Positions 6,084 through 16,170 are shown, counted from the stretch's first letter. The stretch is 64,000 nt of DNA from Roseibium album (GCF_001404515.1 NZ_CXWE01000008.1:1-64000), one strand, 5' to 3'. Made by a program: numbers and translations. The notes: generated by a model not told the origin, from the sequence alone.

Positions 6084-9000
6084 ATGGACAATCAGACCCA
6101 ATCATTCCTGGAACTGAGTGCCATGAATGATCTGGTCCAACTTGCAGCCGACACAAGAGCGGCCTGGTTGTGGTCTGCCGATGGCGCCAAAATCCTGTGG
6201 TCAAATGCCGCCGGCGCGGCGTTTTTTTCCGCGCAATCCGTATCCGACCTCAAGGGTCTGTCTGCGCTGGAACGATCGCCTGCACGCCCTCACATTGCCC
6301 GTATCGCCGATTCCGGCCTGACCGACAGATTCAGCATCGACCGGTTGAGGTTCTACCGTGGTCTCCGGGTCATGCTTCTGACTTGCCAGTGCAAGCGGGT
6401 TGAACTGGACGGTGGCGATACCGCGGCGCTGATCGTTTGCAGCGACAAGGGACTTGCGCTGACCAAGGACCCCATTCCCGCATTCGCCAGTCTTCTCAAA
6501 TCCGGCAAGTCGACGGTCTTCCTGATTTCCGGAGGAAATGACAAAGAGACATTCGGTGAACTTGACGGTGTTCCGGAAGACATTGCCCTGCCGCAGGATC
6601 AAAAGGTCCTGTTTGGCCCGCTCGACCTGAACGGCCGCTTTCATGACGGCGGCGTTCTGCAGATACCGGCCGGTCCGCGGATCGTTGTCTTGAGCAATGA
6701 CCCGGTCAGCGAAGATGATACACCGGACACAACGGCTGGTGCCGTGGAACACCTGCCCGTTCCACAGTCTGTCTCGCTTGCATCCGATGCTGACCCCGCT
6801 GAGCGTCCGTTGGATGAAACGGGTCAGGATCCCGGTGACGACCATTCATCTATAAACGATGCCGCTGGCGATAAAGATCACCACAATGATGATGGCGCAG
6901 GGCAGTCGTTGGAAAAGTCTTCCGTCCCGGCTGAGACCGACAAGGGCCCCAAATTGCCGGCCGAAGCATCAGAGCCGGTTGCTGAATCCGATAACGACGC
7001 CGACGAGTTCGCAGATGATCAACCGGACGCGCATGACAACCATGTTCCCGGAGAAGTGGGCCATCAGACCATAGAACCTGCGGCCGCCGAATTCGATGAA
7101 ATGGATGAAACTTCACGCGAAGAAGTCCCCACGGAAGCGGAGGGAACTCCAGAGGACGAAGCCGGCGACCAACAGGCTGCAACCACTTCCGGTGTGTCAG
7201 ACGCGCAGGTTGCTGTCCGTGAAGGCTTCGTGTTCCAGCCGCGCCGGAGGCCTGTGCGATTTGCCTGGAAGATGGATGTTGACCAGTGCTTCACGTTCCT
7301 GTCCGACGAATTCGCCGAAGTGCTGGGCCCGGATGCGACGAATATTGTCGGATCGTCCTGGGAAGAGGTGTCAGAAAAGTTTGGACTGGACCCGCGGGGC
7401 AACATTGCCCGGGCGCTGGACAGACGCGACACCTGGAGCGGTAAAACCGTAGCATGGCCCGTGAGTGGTGCTGCACTCCGCGTACCGGTGGATATGGCCG
7501 CGCTTCCTGCTTTCGATCGTGACCGGAAGTTTGAGGGCTATCGTGGCTTCGGAGTCTGCAGGACATCTGACGCCGTTCAGGATCCCGACGGCTTCATCCC
7601 GTTGCCCGCTCCCACCCCGGTGTTCGACGAGCCAGTGGGCGAAGATGCCGACACTGGCGACATGCAGACACGCAGCCGGGAAACCGACGCCGCACTCGAG
7701 ACTGCGGCTGATGATGGCGATACGGCTCAGAGCGATGATGAAAATCAAGCGCAAATGAATGATGCGCTGGAAGCCGATGACGAAGACGAGCTGGCCGGAA
7801 GCGAAGAGGTAGAAAATCCGGATTTGGATATCCGCCTTGCAGACGCGGACACTATTGCCGATGACGATGCTGAAAGCCCAGCAGCTGATGGCGAAGACGA
7901 CGCATCCGACGAAGTTGCCAGCCTAGACGCTTCGGGACCTGTCGCAGTCGATGACGTCGAATCCTTGGAAGACCAGATAGACGCGCAATCGCCTGAAGTG
8001 AACGCGTCGGAAGAAACCGAAAACGAGGGTGCGACAGAGACATACGTCCCGGTCAATGAAAATCCGGAAAGCGGAGACCTGAAGGACCTGAAACCCGCGC
8101 AGCCGAATTCACTCGGCGGCAGAACATTCCTGGGCGCCAGCGCAGCTGCGTTGGTTGGTTCTCTTGCAATGTTCAAAGGCAAGAAAGGGTCGAAGCCCCT
8201 GGATACCGCCCCTGACGGTGCGGTGCCGTCGCCAAAAGAAAAGATAGCGGAAAACGAGCATTCCGGCGGAGCGGTGCCCGGGTCCGGAACGACGGAACCA
8301 GCGACACCTGACGCGCTCAACCTGTCCGAAGACCTGAAAAACGCTGCGGCGGCGCTGGATGCAGGCCTATCAGAAAACCTTTCCGGAGAAACTGACGGGG
8401 AGCAGAACGCAGATAACCCGGCAGACATTTCTGAACTGGAAGCAGAGACTGCTCCTGTCGATCCGGAGGACGTATCGGTTCAGCTGACGGCACAAGCGCA
8501 ATCGGACGAAGCGGTTGAGGCTGATCAGGCTGAGAACGACGATGACGAGCCCGCTGCCACGGCAGGCGAGATCAACTCCGACCTGTCGACCAGTGAGGAA
8601 ACCACTGCGGACGAACAAGACTACAAGCACGAAAACGGCACCTATATTGCCGAGGTTGCCGTTCAAGACGGTGCGGAAGAAGAAGCTGAGAAGACAGAGG
8701 CGCTCCCAGAAAATACTGCAGCTGAAGAGCCCGTCGGGATCGCAGGTCCGGCTGAACTGAAACCCTCCGAGATCGAGAGCGCTGTGAAAACGCTGGCGAA
8801 GTCTTACAAACCGGCTGAAAAACGGTCTCCGGATCTTTTTGATGAAGGGTCGGACGTGCGCGCCGGTACCGCGCCCGATGCCGAGGAAGCTGTTGAGGAG
8901 ACTATTGCGACCGAACCGAACACCGGCGACCAGGCAGATGACGTCTCCGAAACAGAAGATCTTGTAAGCGACGAGCCTTCCGAGAGCGTCAGCCTTGACG

Positions 9001-10877
9001 AAGAGACCGGTGACGACGCTTCTCCAAACAGCGAAGAAGAAGATCCGGCTGCCGAGGAAGAGCGCGAATTCTTTGAAGAGACCGCCGCATTCGAACAGGA
9101 AGACCGGGCGGCCGAAGCAGACGCATCTCCACCGGCGGAACCGGAGAGAAAGAGCGGTGAGGTCATTCCACTCGCAACTGCCCGTCCGCGCGTCGTCCCC
9201 GTCGACACTTCATCACTGTCGCGTCCGGAGAGACAGGCATTCCGCAAGATAGCGGAAGCGCTCGGTGCTCGGCTGGAAGGCGACATGGAGGAATTTGAAG
9301 CTCCGGATCCGGAAGAAGAAGCGCTCGAGGACTTGCCGCCTGATGTTCCAGAGGCAGGTCCGATCGATCCAAGTCTGCTCGACCGGTTGCCGATCGGCAT
9401 TTCGATCGTTCACGACCGCGAAGTGCTCTACGCCAACAAGGCGCTTCTGAAGATGCTTGGTTACACTTCCATTGCGGCCCTGTCAGAAGCCGGAGGCCTG
9501 GAAGCCCTGTTCATCGATGACACCGATGAGCTGGGGGATGGAATCGGGATCGATGATGAAATCGACGAAGCCATGAAGATGCGTGTCGCAGATGGCGGTG
9601 TCCTTACCGTTGATGCGCATATGCACTCGGTGCCGTGGAACGGTACCCGCGGGTTGATGATTTCGATCAGCGAACGCCAACAGAAGCAGATACCCCCGAC
9701 CGTTGCTCCTGCATCGCCGAATTTCTTTGCAGGTGTCCGGGCCGAGCTCGACAATGCCCACGACCAGATTGCCGAGCTGGATACCATTCTGGAGACCGCC
9801 ACCGACGGCGTCCTTGTCCTTGACCGGCATGGAACGATCGTAAAAGTCAACGGATCCGCGGAAGCTCTTTTCAGCGCCAACCGTGCAGACATGATAGGTG
9901 CTCCCTTTATCGAGTTTCTGGCGCCGGAAAGCCATCGGGCCGCGAGCGACTACCTTGACGGCCTGTCCCGCAATGGGGTCGCCAGCATATTGAATGACGG
10001 ACGAGAAGTGCTCGGTCAGGTGCCCACGGGTGGGTTGATCCCGCTTTTCATGACCATGGGGCGGATCACCAGCAGCAAGGATGAAGCGAAATTCTGCGCG
10101 GTGTTGCGCGACATCACCCAGTGGAAGACCGCAGAGGAAGAGCTGACGCAGGCCAAGCGGCAAGCCGAAAATGCCAGCTCTCAGAAGTCCGACTTCCTGG
10201 CCAAGATCAGCCATGAGATCAGAACGCCGCTTAATGCGATCATCGGATTTTCGGAAGTGATGATGGAGGAACGGTTCGGAGCGATCGGCAACGACCGTTA
10301 CAAGGACTATCTGAAGGACATCCGGACGTCCGGTTCGCACATTATGAGCCTGATCAATGACCTCCTTGATCTTTCGAAAATCGAAGCCGGAAAGCTCGAT
10401 CTCAAATTCTCGGCCGTCTCGACAAATGAAGTCATCAACGAATGTGTCGCCCTGATGCAGCCCCAGGCCAACCGGGAGAGGGTGATCATCCGGGCAAGCC
10501 TGCCGGAATCCGTTCCCGATATTGTCGCCGATCCGCGCTCGCTGCGCCAGATCGTGCTGAACCTGTTGTCCAACGGCATCAAGTACAACAAGTCCGGAGG
10601 CCAGGTGATCCTGTCAACCGCGCTTGAAAGCAACGGCGAAGTTGCGCTCAGGGTACGCGATACAGGTACCGGAATGACCGCGAAACAGCTGGCTGCTGCC
10701 CTGGAACCGTTCCGGCAACTGCACACTGCAAGCCGGGGTGGGGGAACGGGACTGGGTCTGCCACTGACCAAGGCGCTGGTCGAAGCGAACCGGGCGAGCT
10801 TTCACATCGATTCCACGCCGGATCAGGGAACGCTTGTTGAAATTGTCTTTCCAACACAGCGGGTCCTGTCGGAGTAG
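6084..10877 (+). CDS. Giant PAS sensor histidine kinase (PdhS/PleC/DivJ-like)
   Basis: A 1597-residue kinase. The N-terminal 120 residues include a PAS-like segment (AAWLWSADGAKILWSN). From about 215 to 1085 the chain is mostly Asp/Glu-rich and low in complexity, interrupted by a PAS-like block near 385-500 and one short hydrophobic stretch near 684-700. Two further PAS domains follow (about 1093-1200 and 1230-1350). The HisKA domain has FLAKISHEIRTPLNAIIGFSEVM with phospho-accepting His1377, and the HATPase has N, G1 and G2 boxes (LLSNGIKYNKSGG, VRDTGTGM, GGGTGLGL). The H-box and following helix closely resemble Brucella PdhS-type kinases that act on DivK. Most PdhS-like kinases are near 1000 residues, so the acidic linker is unusually long. 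A GGAG motif precedes the ATG. Confidence 0.85.
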   Translation: MDNQTQSFLELSAMNDLVQLAADTRAAWLWSADGAKILWSNAAGAAFFSAQSVSDLKGLSALERSPARPHIARIADSGLTDRFSIDRLRFYRGLRVMLLTCQCKRVELDGGDTAALIVCSDKGLALTKDPIPAFASLLKSGKSTVFLISGGNDKETFGELDGVPEDIALPQDQKVLFGPLDLNGRFHDGGVLQIPAGPRIVVLSNDPVSEDDTPDTTAGAVEHLPVPQSVSLASDADPAERPLDETGQDPGDDHSSINDAAGDKDHHNDDGAGQSLEKSSVPAETDKGPKLPAEASEPVAESDNDADEFADDQPDAHDNHVPGEVGHQTIEPAAAEFDEMDETSREEVPTEAEGTPEDEAGDQQAATTSGVSDAQVAVREGFVFQPRRRPVRFAWKMDVDQCFTFLSDEFAEVLGPDATNIVGSSWEEVSEKFGLDPRGNIARALDRRDTWSGKTVAWPVSGAALRVPVDMAALPAFDRDRKFEGYRGFGVCRTSDAVQDPDGFIPLPAPTPVFDEPVGEDADTGDMQTRSRETDAALETAADDGDTAQSDDENQAQMNDALEADDEDELAGSEEVENPDLDIRLADADTIADDDAESPAADGEDDASDEVASLDASGPVAVDDVESLEDQIDAQSPEVNASEETENEGATETYVPVNENPESGDLKDLKPAQPNSLGGRTFLGASAAALVGSLAMFKGKKGSKPLDTAPDGAVPSPKEKIAENEHSGGAVPGSGTTEPATPDALNLSEDLKNAAAALDAGLSENLSGETDGEQNADNPADISELEAETAPVDPEDVSVQLTAQAQSDEAVEADQAENDDDEPAATAGEINSDLSTSEETTADEQDYKHENGTYIAEVAVQDGAEEEAEKTEALPENTAAEEPVGIAGPAELKPSEIESAVKTLAKSYKPAEKRSPDLFDEGSDVRAGTAPDAEEAVEETIATEPNTGDQADDVSETEDLVSDEPSESVSLDEETGDDASPNSEEEDPAAEEEREFFEETAAFEQEDRAAEADASPPAEPERKSGEVIPLATARPRVVPVDTSSLSRPERQAFRKIAEALGARLEGDMEEFEAPDPEEEALEDLPPDVPEAGPIDPSLLDRLPIGISIVHDREVLYANKALLKMLGYTSIAALSEAGGLEALFIDDTDELGDGIGIDDEIDEAMKMRVADGGVLTVDAHMHSVPWNGTRGLMISISERQQKQIPPTVAPASPNFFAGVRAELDNAHDQIAELDTILETATDGVLVLDRHGTIVKVNGSAEALFSANRADMIGAPFIEFLAPESHRAASDYLDGLSRNGVASILNDGREVLGQVPTGGLIPLFMTMGRITSSKDEAKFCAVLRDITQWKTAEEELTQAKRQAENASSQKSDFLAKISHEIRTPLNAIIGFSEVMMEERFGAIGNDRYKDYLKDIRTSGSHIMSLINDLLDLSKIEAGKLDLKFSAVSTNEVINECVALMQPQANRERVIIRASLPESVPDIVADPRSLRQIVLNLLSNGIKYNKSGGQVILSTALESNGEVALRVRDTGTGMTAKQLAAALEPFRQLHTASRGGGTGLGLPLTKALVEANRASFHIDSTPDQGTLVEIVFPTQRVLSE

Positions 10878-11099
10878 ATCCGGCCGGAACTCGATCCTTC
10901 AAGGCGATCTCGCGCCTGCCAGATGGCGGGCGCGTGGGTACTGGACGCCTCATGCAGCGTGGGCCGAGCATCTGTTCACGGTTTCGTGATCGCCCCAGAT
11001 TCCTCGACCTCGAGTGCTTTTCGACTAAAAAGTAGAGGAATAAACTCCTGTTTTATCACTGATTTTTGCTTAAATTGTGGAATGTAAAATTCCAGTTAG

Positions 11100-11116
11100 T
11101 TTTGAACAATTCTAAA
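11100..11116. promoter_or_regulatory. Irr-type iron control box upstream of the iron transporter
   Basis: TTTTGAACAATTCTAAA differs by one base from the symmetric iron control element TTTAGAA-N3-TTCTAAA bound by the alphaproteobacterial Fur-family regulator Irr. A second imperfect inverted repeat, TGGAAT-N5-ATTCCA, lies just upstream near 11078-11094. The AT-rich stretch 10878-11229 holds no gene and supplies the promoter for the iron-binding protein gene that follows. Confidence 0.65.
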
Positions 11117-11229
11117 CTATTGATTTTATTAAGTTTATTGACTTACGCGCGCCTCGGAGACATATTCCTGAGCAATCGCTTCCGCTTTTGGCGACAACAA
11201 CAAATCAATCGGATCTCTGGGAGAGTTAT

Positions 11230-12273
11230 ATGCGTTCGACCTTCCGCACCCTGACAGGTGCCCTTGCCCTGACCACCGCAGCCTTTGCTGCAGCACCGGC
11301 TCTTGCCGACGGGGAAGTGAATATCTATTCCTACCGCCAGCCGTTTCTGATCCAGCCGTTACTGGATGCCTTTACCGCTGACACAGGTATCAAGACCAAC
11401 GTTGTTTTTGCCTCCAAGGGCCTTGGCGAGCGCATTGCCGCGGAGGGCGACAATTCCCCTGCCGACGTGCTTCTGACCGTTGATATCGGCCGTCTGGACG
11501 GCGCCAAGCAGCTCGGTATCACGCAGCCGGTTGTCTCCGACGTCGTCGACGGCAATATTCCCGCGCAGTTCCGTGATCCGGAAGGCCACTGGATCGGACT
11601 GACAAATCGTGCACGCGTTGTTTATGCGTCGAAGGATCGTGTCGACCAGGACACCATTACCTATGAAGATCTCGCCGATCCGAAATGGAAAGGCCGCCTC
11701 TGCACAAGATCCGGACAGCACGTCTATACCATCGGCCTGATCGCATCGATGGTCGCCCATCACGGTGCCGAAAAAACCGAAGAGTGGCTGGCAGGTGTGC
11801 GCGAAAACCTGGCCCGCAAGCCGGCCGGCAACGACCGTGCACAGGTGAAGGCAATCTTTGCCGGCGAATGTGATATCGCCATCGGCAACACCTATTACAT
11901 GGGCAAGATGGAAACGAACGACAAAGAGCCGGAACAGAAAGAGTGGGCCAACTCGGTGCGCATCCTGTTCCCGAATGCCGACGCGCGTGGCACACACGTA
12001 AATCTGGCAGGCATTGTTCTGGCGAAAAATGCACCAAACAAGGACAACGCCGTAAAATTGATCGAATTCCTGTCTTCCAGCAACGCGCAGCAAATTTATG
12101 CGGAAACCAATTTCGAATATCCGGTGACACCGGGTGTGGAAGTTTCCGAGCGAGTTCAAAGCTGGGGTGAGCTGACGCCGGACGACCTTTCGCTTGCCGA
12201 TATTGCCAAGAACCGCAAGACGGCCAGTGAACTGGTCGACAAGGTCGGGTTCGACAACGGCCCGGCCTCCTGA
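11230..12273 (+). CDS. fbpA: Iron(III) ABC transporter substrate-binding protein (FbpA/FutA-like)
   Basis: A 347-residue periplasmic protein that captures ferric iron for uptake. It starts at the ATG at 11230, preceded by GGAGAG, with a signal peptide ending near ALA-DGE (residues 1-26). An in-frame ATG 42 bases upstream would bury the signal peptide and was rejected. The mature protein begins VNIYSYRQPFLIQPLLDAF. The tandem tyrosines of NTYYMGKM are the expected iron ligands of the FbpA class. A strong terminator follows, then the permease gene. The Irr-type box upstream indicates control by iron or haem status. Confidence 0.9.
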   Translation: MRSTFRTLTGALALTTAAFAAAPALADGEVNIYSYRQPFLIQPLLDAFTADTGIKTNVVFASKGLGERIAAEGDNSPADVLLTVDIGRLDGAKQLGITQPVVSDVVDGNIPAQFRDPEGHWIGLTNRARVVYASKDRVDQDTITYEDLADPKWKGRLCTRSGQHVYTIGLIASMVAHHGAEKTEEWLAGVRENLARKPAGNDRAQVKAIFAGECDIAIGNTYYMGKMETNDKEPEQKEWANSVRILFPNADARGTHVNLAGIVLAKNAPNKDNAVKLIEFLSSSNAQQIYAETNFEYPVTPGVEVSERVQSWGELTPDDLSLADIAKNRKTASELVDKVGFDNGPAS

Positions 12274-12295
12274 CCAACCCTGACGACAGAAATCA

Positions 12296-12324
12296 AAAAG
12301 CGCCGTGCTTCACGGCGCTTTTTT
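12296..12324 (+). terminator. Rho-independent terminator between iron-binding protein and permease genes
   Basis: The stem AGCGCCGTG/CACGGCGCT with a CTT loop is followed by a run of six T. It lies 22 bases after the substrate-binding protein gene. It probably makes the binding protein more abundant than the permease, which would be expressed by readthrough. Confidence 0.85.
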
Positions 12325-12386
12325 GCATTTTGGAAGGTTTACCTTTAGAGCTTCCTGCGAACCATTACGAACAATAAAGAACTGCT

Positions 12387-14075
12387 TTGCTGCGCACGCC
12401 CACACACTCCATCACCGACCGTTTCTGGCTAGTCGCAGCCCTTGTCATCGCAGCAATGGTTCTGCTGCCACTCGGAGCCATTGTCTGGATCGCCATCACG
12501 CCAACTGGTGACATCTGGGGTCATCTGCTGACAACCGTTCTGCCCGGATCGTTAAAGACAACGCTGCTGCTGATGCTGGGCGTCGGACTGACGACTTGTG
12601 TAACCGGCGTGCTGACCGCCTGGCTTGTTACCATGTGCAACTTTCCCGGACGCAGGATTGCCGACTGGGCGCTTCTGGTACCGCTTGCCGTTCCGACCTA
12701 TATCGTCGCATTCGCCTATGTCGAGGTGCTGGACTACACTGGTCCCGTTCAGAGCCTGATCCGGGACATTTTCGGCTTCAAGACATCGCGGGATTACTGG
12801 TTTCCGGAAATCCGGTCGCTGGGTGGCGCCATTTTCGTGATGGGTGCGGTTCTCTATCCGTACGTCTATCTCACGACCCGAGCCAGCTTTCTTATTCAAT
12901 CGTCATCGACGCTGGATGTTTCGCGAACGCTGGGCGCATCGCCCTACGGCCTTTTCTTTCGTGTCGCCCTGCCCCTTGCACGGCCTGCGATTGCGATAGG
13001 CGTGTCCCTGGCCCTGATGGAGTGTCTCAATGATATTGGCGCCGTTACATTCTTCGGCGTAAAGACGCTGACCTTTTCCGTTTATGATACCTGGCTGAAC
13101 CGCTCCAGCCTTGGAGGAGCCGCACAGCTTGCGCTGGCCATGCTGGCAATGGTGTTCCTTCTGTTGTGGCTAGAACGTTTCGGCCGCCGGAAGCAGCGCT
13201 TTGACGCAGGGGGAGGATCAAAGCACAGGCCGCCAACCCGCTTCGACCTGAGCGGCTGGCAATCCGTTCTCGCACTTGGTCTTTGTCTCACACCGATCCT
13301 TGTCGGGTTCGTTGTTCCGGGTCTTTTGCTAGCGGATCGAGCGAGCCGTCGACTGAACGACGTTTTTGCGTCCGGGTTCCTCCAGGCGATCTGGAACAGT
13401 TTCTATCTTGCTTCCATCGCGGCCCTGCTAACCGTTGTCATTTCAATCGCGCTTGCCTACGCACTTCGGATCAACAGCAGAGGACCACTCAAGATTGCCG
13501 TGCGCCTCGCCTCCATCGGCTATGCCATTCCCGGTACGGTTCTCGCGATCGGGATTCTCATTCCGCTGGCCGGATTCGACAATTTCCTTGATGCGCGGAT
13601 GGAGAGCTGGTTTGGCCTCAACACGGGTCTGCTCCTGCTCGGTAGCGGTACCGGCCTGGTCTATGCCTACGTCGTGAGGTTCCTCGCCGTTTCCTATGGT
13701 CAGGTGGAGGGCGGCTTCGGGAGAATAACACCTCACCTCGACATGGCAGCGCGGACACTCGGGCGCAATACCGGTCAGACCCTTACGCAAGTTCACCTGC
13801 CCATCCTGAAACCGGTGTTGCTGTCTGCGGCCCTTCTAAGCTTTGTCGACTGCATGAAGGAACTGCCGGCGACCATCTTGCTGCGTCCGTTCAACTTCGA
13901 AACGCTGGCAACAACCGTGTTCGAGGCAGCATCGCGGGAAGCCTTCGAAGAAGCCGCCCTTCCCTCTCTCGCCATAGTTCTTGTGGGTCTTATCCCGGTA
14001 ATCTTCCTCGCGCGCTCAAGCGCTTCTTCCTTCCGCACCAAGATGTCCACACGACAGATTGATGCTACCAGCTAA
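12387..14075 (+). CDS. fbpB: Iron(III) ABC transporter permease, two fused domains (FbpB-like)
   Basis: A 562-residue inner-membrane protein made of two homologous permease halves, each with about six transmembrane segments. The EAA-like loops are near residues 175-205 (TLGASPYGLFFRVALPLARPAI) and 455-485 (TLGRNTGQTLTQVHLPILKPVL). This duplicated architecture is standard for ferric-iron FbpB permeases. The start is a TTG with only a weak ribosome-binding site; no better in-frame start is seen. It follows the iron-binding protein gene after a terminator. No ATPase gene (fbpC) lies in the cluster, so the nucleotide-binding subunit must be encoded elsewhere. Confidence 0.88.
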   Translation: MLRTPTHSITDRFWLVAALVIAAMVLLPLGAIVWIAITPTGDIWGHLLTTVLPGSLKTTLLLMLGVGLTTCVTGVLTAWLVTMCNFPGRRIADWALLVPLAVPTYIVAFAYVEVLDYTGPVQSLIRDIFGFKTSRDYWFPEIRSLGGAIFVMGAVLYPYVYLTTRASFLIQSSSTLDVSRTLGASPYGLFFRVALPLARPAIAIGVSLALMECLNDIGAVTFFGVKTLTFSVYDTWLNRSSLGGAAQLALAMLAMVFLLLWLERFGRRKQRFDAGGGSKHRPPTRFDLSGWQSVLALGLCLTPILVGFVVPGLLLADRASRRLNDVFASGFLQAIWNSFYLASIAALLTVVISIALAYALRINSRGPLKIAVRLASIGYAIPGTVLAIGILIPLAGFDNFLDARMESWFGLNTGLLLLGSGTGLVYAYVVRFLAVSYGQVEGGFGRITPHLDMAARTLGRNTGQTLTQVHLPILKPVLLSAALLSFVDCMKELPATILLRPFNFETLATTVFEAASREAFEEAALPSLAIVLVGLIPVIFLARSSASSFRTKMSTRQIDATS

Positions 14076-14163
14076 CTCTTCTGGTTGATCCCTCGCCTTG
14101 ACAGCCACCTTGCAAATCGTCCCAATGGCGGCTTGCTCAGACCACGTACGGGACGTCTTTTCC

Positions 14164-15990
14164 ATGGACAAAAAACATCAGATCAATCTCTGGTACGCCT
14201 TTATCGCCATGATGCTGGTGCTGATGTTCCAAAGTTGGTGGACGACTTACAAGACCGTTGAAGCGATCCCCTACAGCCAGTTTGAGCAATATCTCAAAGC
14301 CAAGAAGATCGAAGAGATTTCGATCAAGGAAAACACGATAGAGGGCAAGTTCAAGGAGCCTCTCAAAGACGGCAAGCAATACTTTGTCACGACTCGCGTC
14401 GACATTCCGCTGGCCGAAGAGCTGACCAAATACGACGTCAAGTTTACCGGCATCGTCCAGAGCACCTTCATCCGGGATATCATGTCCTGGGTTCTTCCCG
14501 TCCTTCTGTTCTTTGGCCTCTGGATGTTCTTTATCCGCCGTATAGCGGAAAAGCAGGGGATCGGCGGCATGATGACCGTCGGCAAATCCAAGGCCAAGGT
14601 CTATGTCGAGACCGATGTCGACGTTACGTTTGAAAATGTCGCCGGTGTCGATGAAGCGAAACGGGAATTGAAGGAGGTCGTGGACTTCCTGAAAGACCCG
14701 AAGTCCTACGGACGCCTCGGTGCACATGTTCCAAAGGGCATCCTGCTCGTGGGACCTCCCGGGACCGGCAAGACACTGCTGGCCCGCGCGGTCGCCGGTG
14801 AAGCCGGTGTCCCGTTCTTTTCGATTTCGGGTTCGGAATTCGTCGAGATGTTTGTCGGGGTCGGTGCCGCGCGCGTGCGGGATCTCTTCGAGCAGGCCCG
14901 CAAGGCAGCGCCTGCGATCATCTTCATCGACGAGCTCGATGCGCTCGGCCGCGCCCGTTCCAGCGGAGTGATGGGCACCAACGATGAAAAGGAACAGACC
15001 CTCAATCAGCTTTTGACAGAACTTGACGGATTCGACACATCCAGCGGGATTATTCTGCTCGCCGCTACCAACCGGCCGGAAATCCTCGACCCCGCGCTCT
15101 TGCGGGCGGGACGCTTCGACCGGCAGGTACTGGTCGACCGGCCTGACAAACCGGGCCGAAAGGCAATCCTTGAAGTCCATGTCAAAAAGATCAAACTCGA
15201 CCCGGACACGGATCTTGATCAGATTGCCCAGCTCACCGCCGGGTTCTCGGGCGCGGACCTTGCCACGCTCGTCAACGAGGCAGCTCTGCTTGCAACGCGG
15301 CGCAATGGCGATGCCGTGACCTTGCAGGACTTCAACGAAGCGGTGGAACGCGTTGTCGCCGGGCTCGAAAAACGCAGCCGTATCCTGTCGGAAAAGGAAC
15401 GAAAGACCGTTGCGTTTCACGAAATGGGCCATGCGCTTGTTGCCGCCAATCTCGAAGGTTGCGACCCGGTGCACAAGATCTCGATCATTCCGCGCGGGAT
15501 CGGCGCGCTTGGCTACACCATGCAGCGCCCGACCGAAGACCGGTTCCTGCTTTCAACACAGGATCTTGAGAATCGCATGGCCGTGCTGATGGGTGGCCGG
15601 GCGGCGGAGGAAATCGTCTTCGAAGAGATATCGACAGGCGCTTCCGACGACCTGCAAAAAGTTACCGAGGTCGCGCGGGACATGGTGATGCGCTACGGAA
15701 TGGAACAGACGCTCGGAAATCGCACCTACGCTACCCAACGGCAGAATTTCCTGGGTCAGCCAGCCGGAGACGTTGCCGAAGTTTCACCCGATACCCAGCG
15801 CGAAATAGACATAGCCATCAAGGATCATGTCGAGGGCGCGTTCACCCGTGCCAAGGCTCTTTTGCAGCAGCATCGGAGCGAACTCGACGAGGGTGCAAAA
15901 TTGCTGCTTTCCAAAGAGACCCTGACGGATTCCGATTTTCCGGCAATCCGGCCGATAGCAGAGCGGCGGGATAACAAGGCCGCGGAATAG
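14164..15990 (+). CDS. ftsH: ATP-dependent zinc metalloprotease FtsH
   Basis: A membrane-anchored AAA+ protease that extracts and degrades misfolded membrane and regulatory proteins. The ATG at 14164 gives 608 residues with two N-terminal membrane segments (NLWYAFIAMMLVLMFQSWW and DIMSWVLPVLLFFGLWMFFI) around a small periplasmic domain. Walker A is GPPGTGKT (197-204) and Walker B IIFIDELDALG. The second region of homology includes NRPEILDPALLRAGRFDRQ, and the zinc motif is HEMGH (419-423). An in-frame TTG 66 bases upstream was rejected because it would put a polar leader before the first membrane helix. The gene is not next to tilS, where the housekeeping ftsH usually sits, so this may be a second copy. 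Confidence 0.92.
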   Translation: MDKKHQINLWYAFIAMMLVLMFQSWWTTYKTVEAIPYSQFEQYLKAKKIEEISIKENTIEGKFKEPLKDGKQYFVTTRVDIPLAEELTKYDVKFTGIVQSTFIRDIMSWVLPVLLFFGLWMFFIRRIAEKQGIGGMMTVGKSKAKVYVETDVDVTFENVAGVDEAKRELKEVVDFLKDPKSYGRLGAHVPKGILLVGPPGTGKTLLARAVAGEAGVPFFSISGSEFVEMFVGVGAARVRDLFEQARKAAPAIIFIDELDALGRARSSGVMGTNDEKEQTLNQLLTELDGFDTSSGIILLAATNRPEILDPALLRAGRFDRQVLVDRPDKPGRKAILEVHVKKIKLDPDTDLDQIAQLTAGFSGADLATLVNEAALLATRRNGDAVTLQDFNEAVERVVAGLEKRSRILSEKERKTVAFHEMGHALVAANLEGCDPVHKISIIPRGIGALGYTMQRPTEDRFLLSTQDLENRMAVLMGGRAAEEIVFEEISTGASDDLQKVTEVARDMVMRYGMEQTLGNRTYATQRQNFLGQPAGDVAEVSPDTQREIDIAIKDHVEGAFTRAKALLQQHRSELDEGAKLLLSKETLTDSDFPAIRPIAERRDNKAAE

Positions 15991-16090
15991 GGGCCGGTTG
16001 GAAGACCTGTCCGGAACCACAATGGCCTGTCACGGTCGACAGGGATTGCAAGCAATACCGCGTCTTCACGGCCGTGTCCTGGTGCAACTT

Positions 16091-16127
16091 GAAAAAAGAC
16101 GCCCCCAAGAATCCTGAGGGCGCCTTC
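16091..16127 (-). terminator. Rho-independent terminator of the CoA-transferase operon
   Basis: On the minus strand an 8-bp stem with one mismatch (CGCCCTCA paired around AGGATTC-type loop sequence) is followed by TTTTTT. It lies about 45 bases after the stop of the subunit B gene. Confidence 0.7.
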
Positions 16128-16170
16128 CGACACTAGAAACATGATGCCTTTGACGTTCGATCGGACAAGC

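Noticed and set aside
14098..14163. Upstream TTG as the FtsH start
   Set aside because: It would put a polar, non-conserved leader of 22 residues before the first membrane helix.
14137..15474. 445-codon open frame on the minus strand
   Set aside because: Shadow of ftsH, whose AAA and zinc motifs lie on the plus strand.
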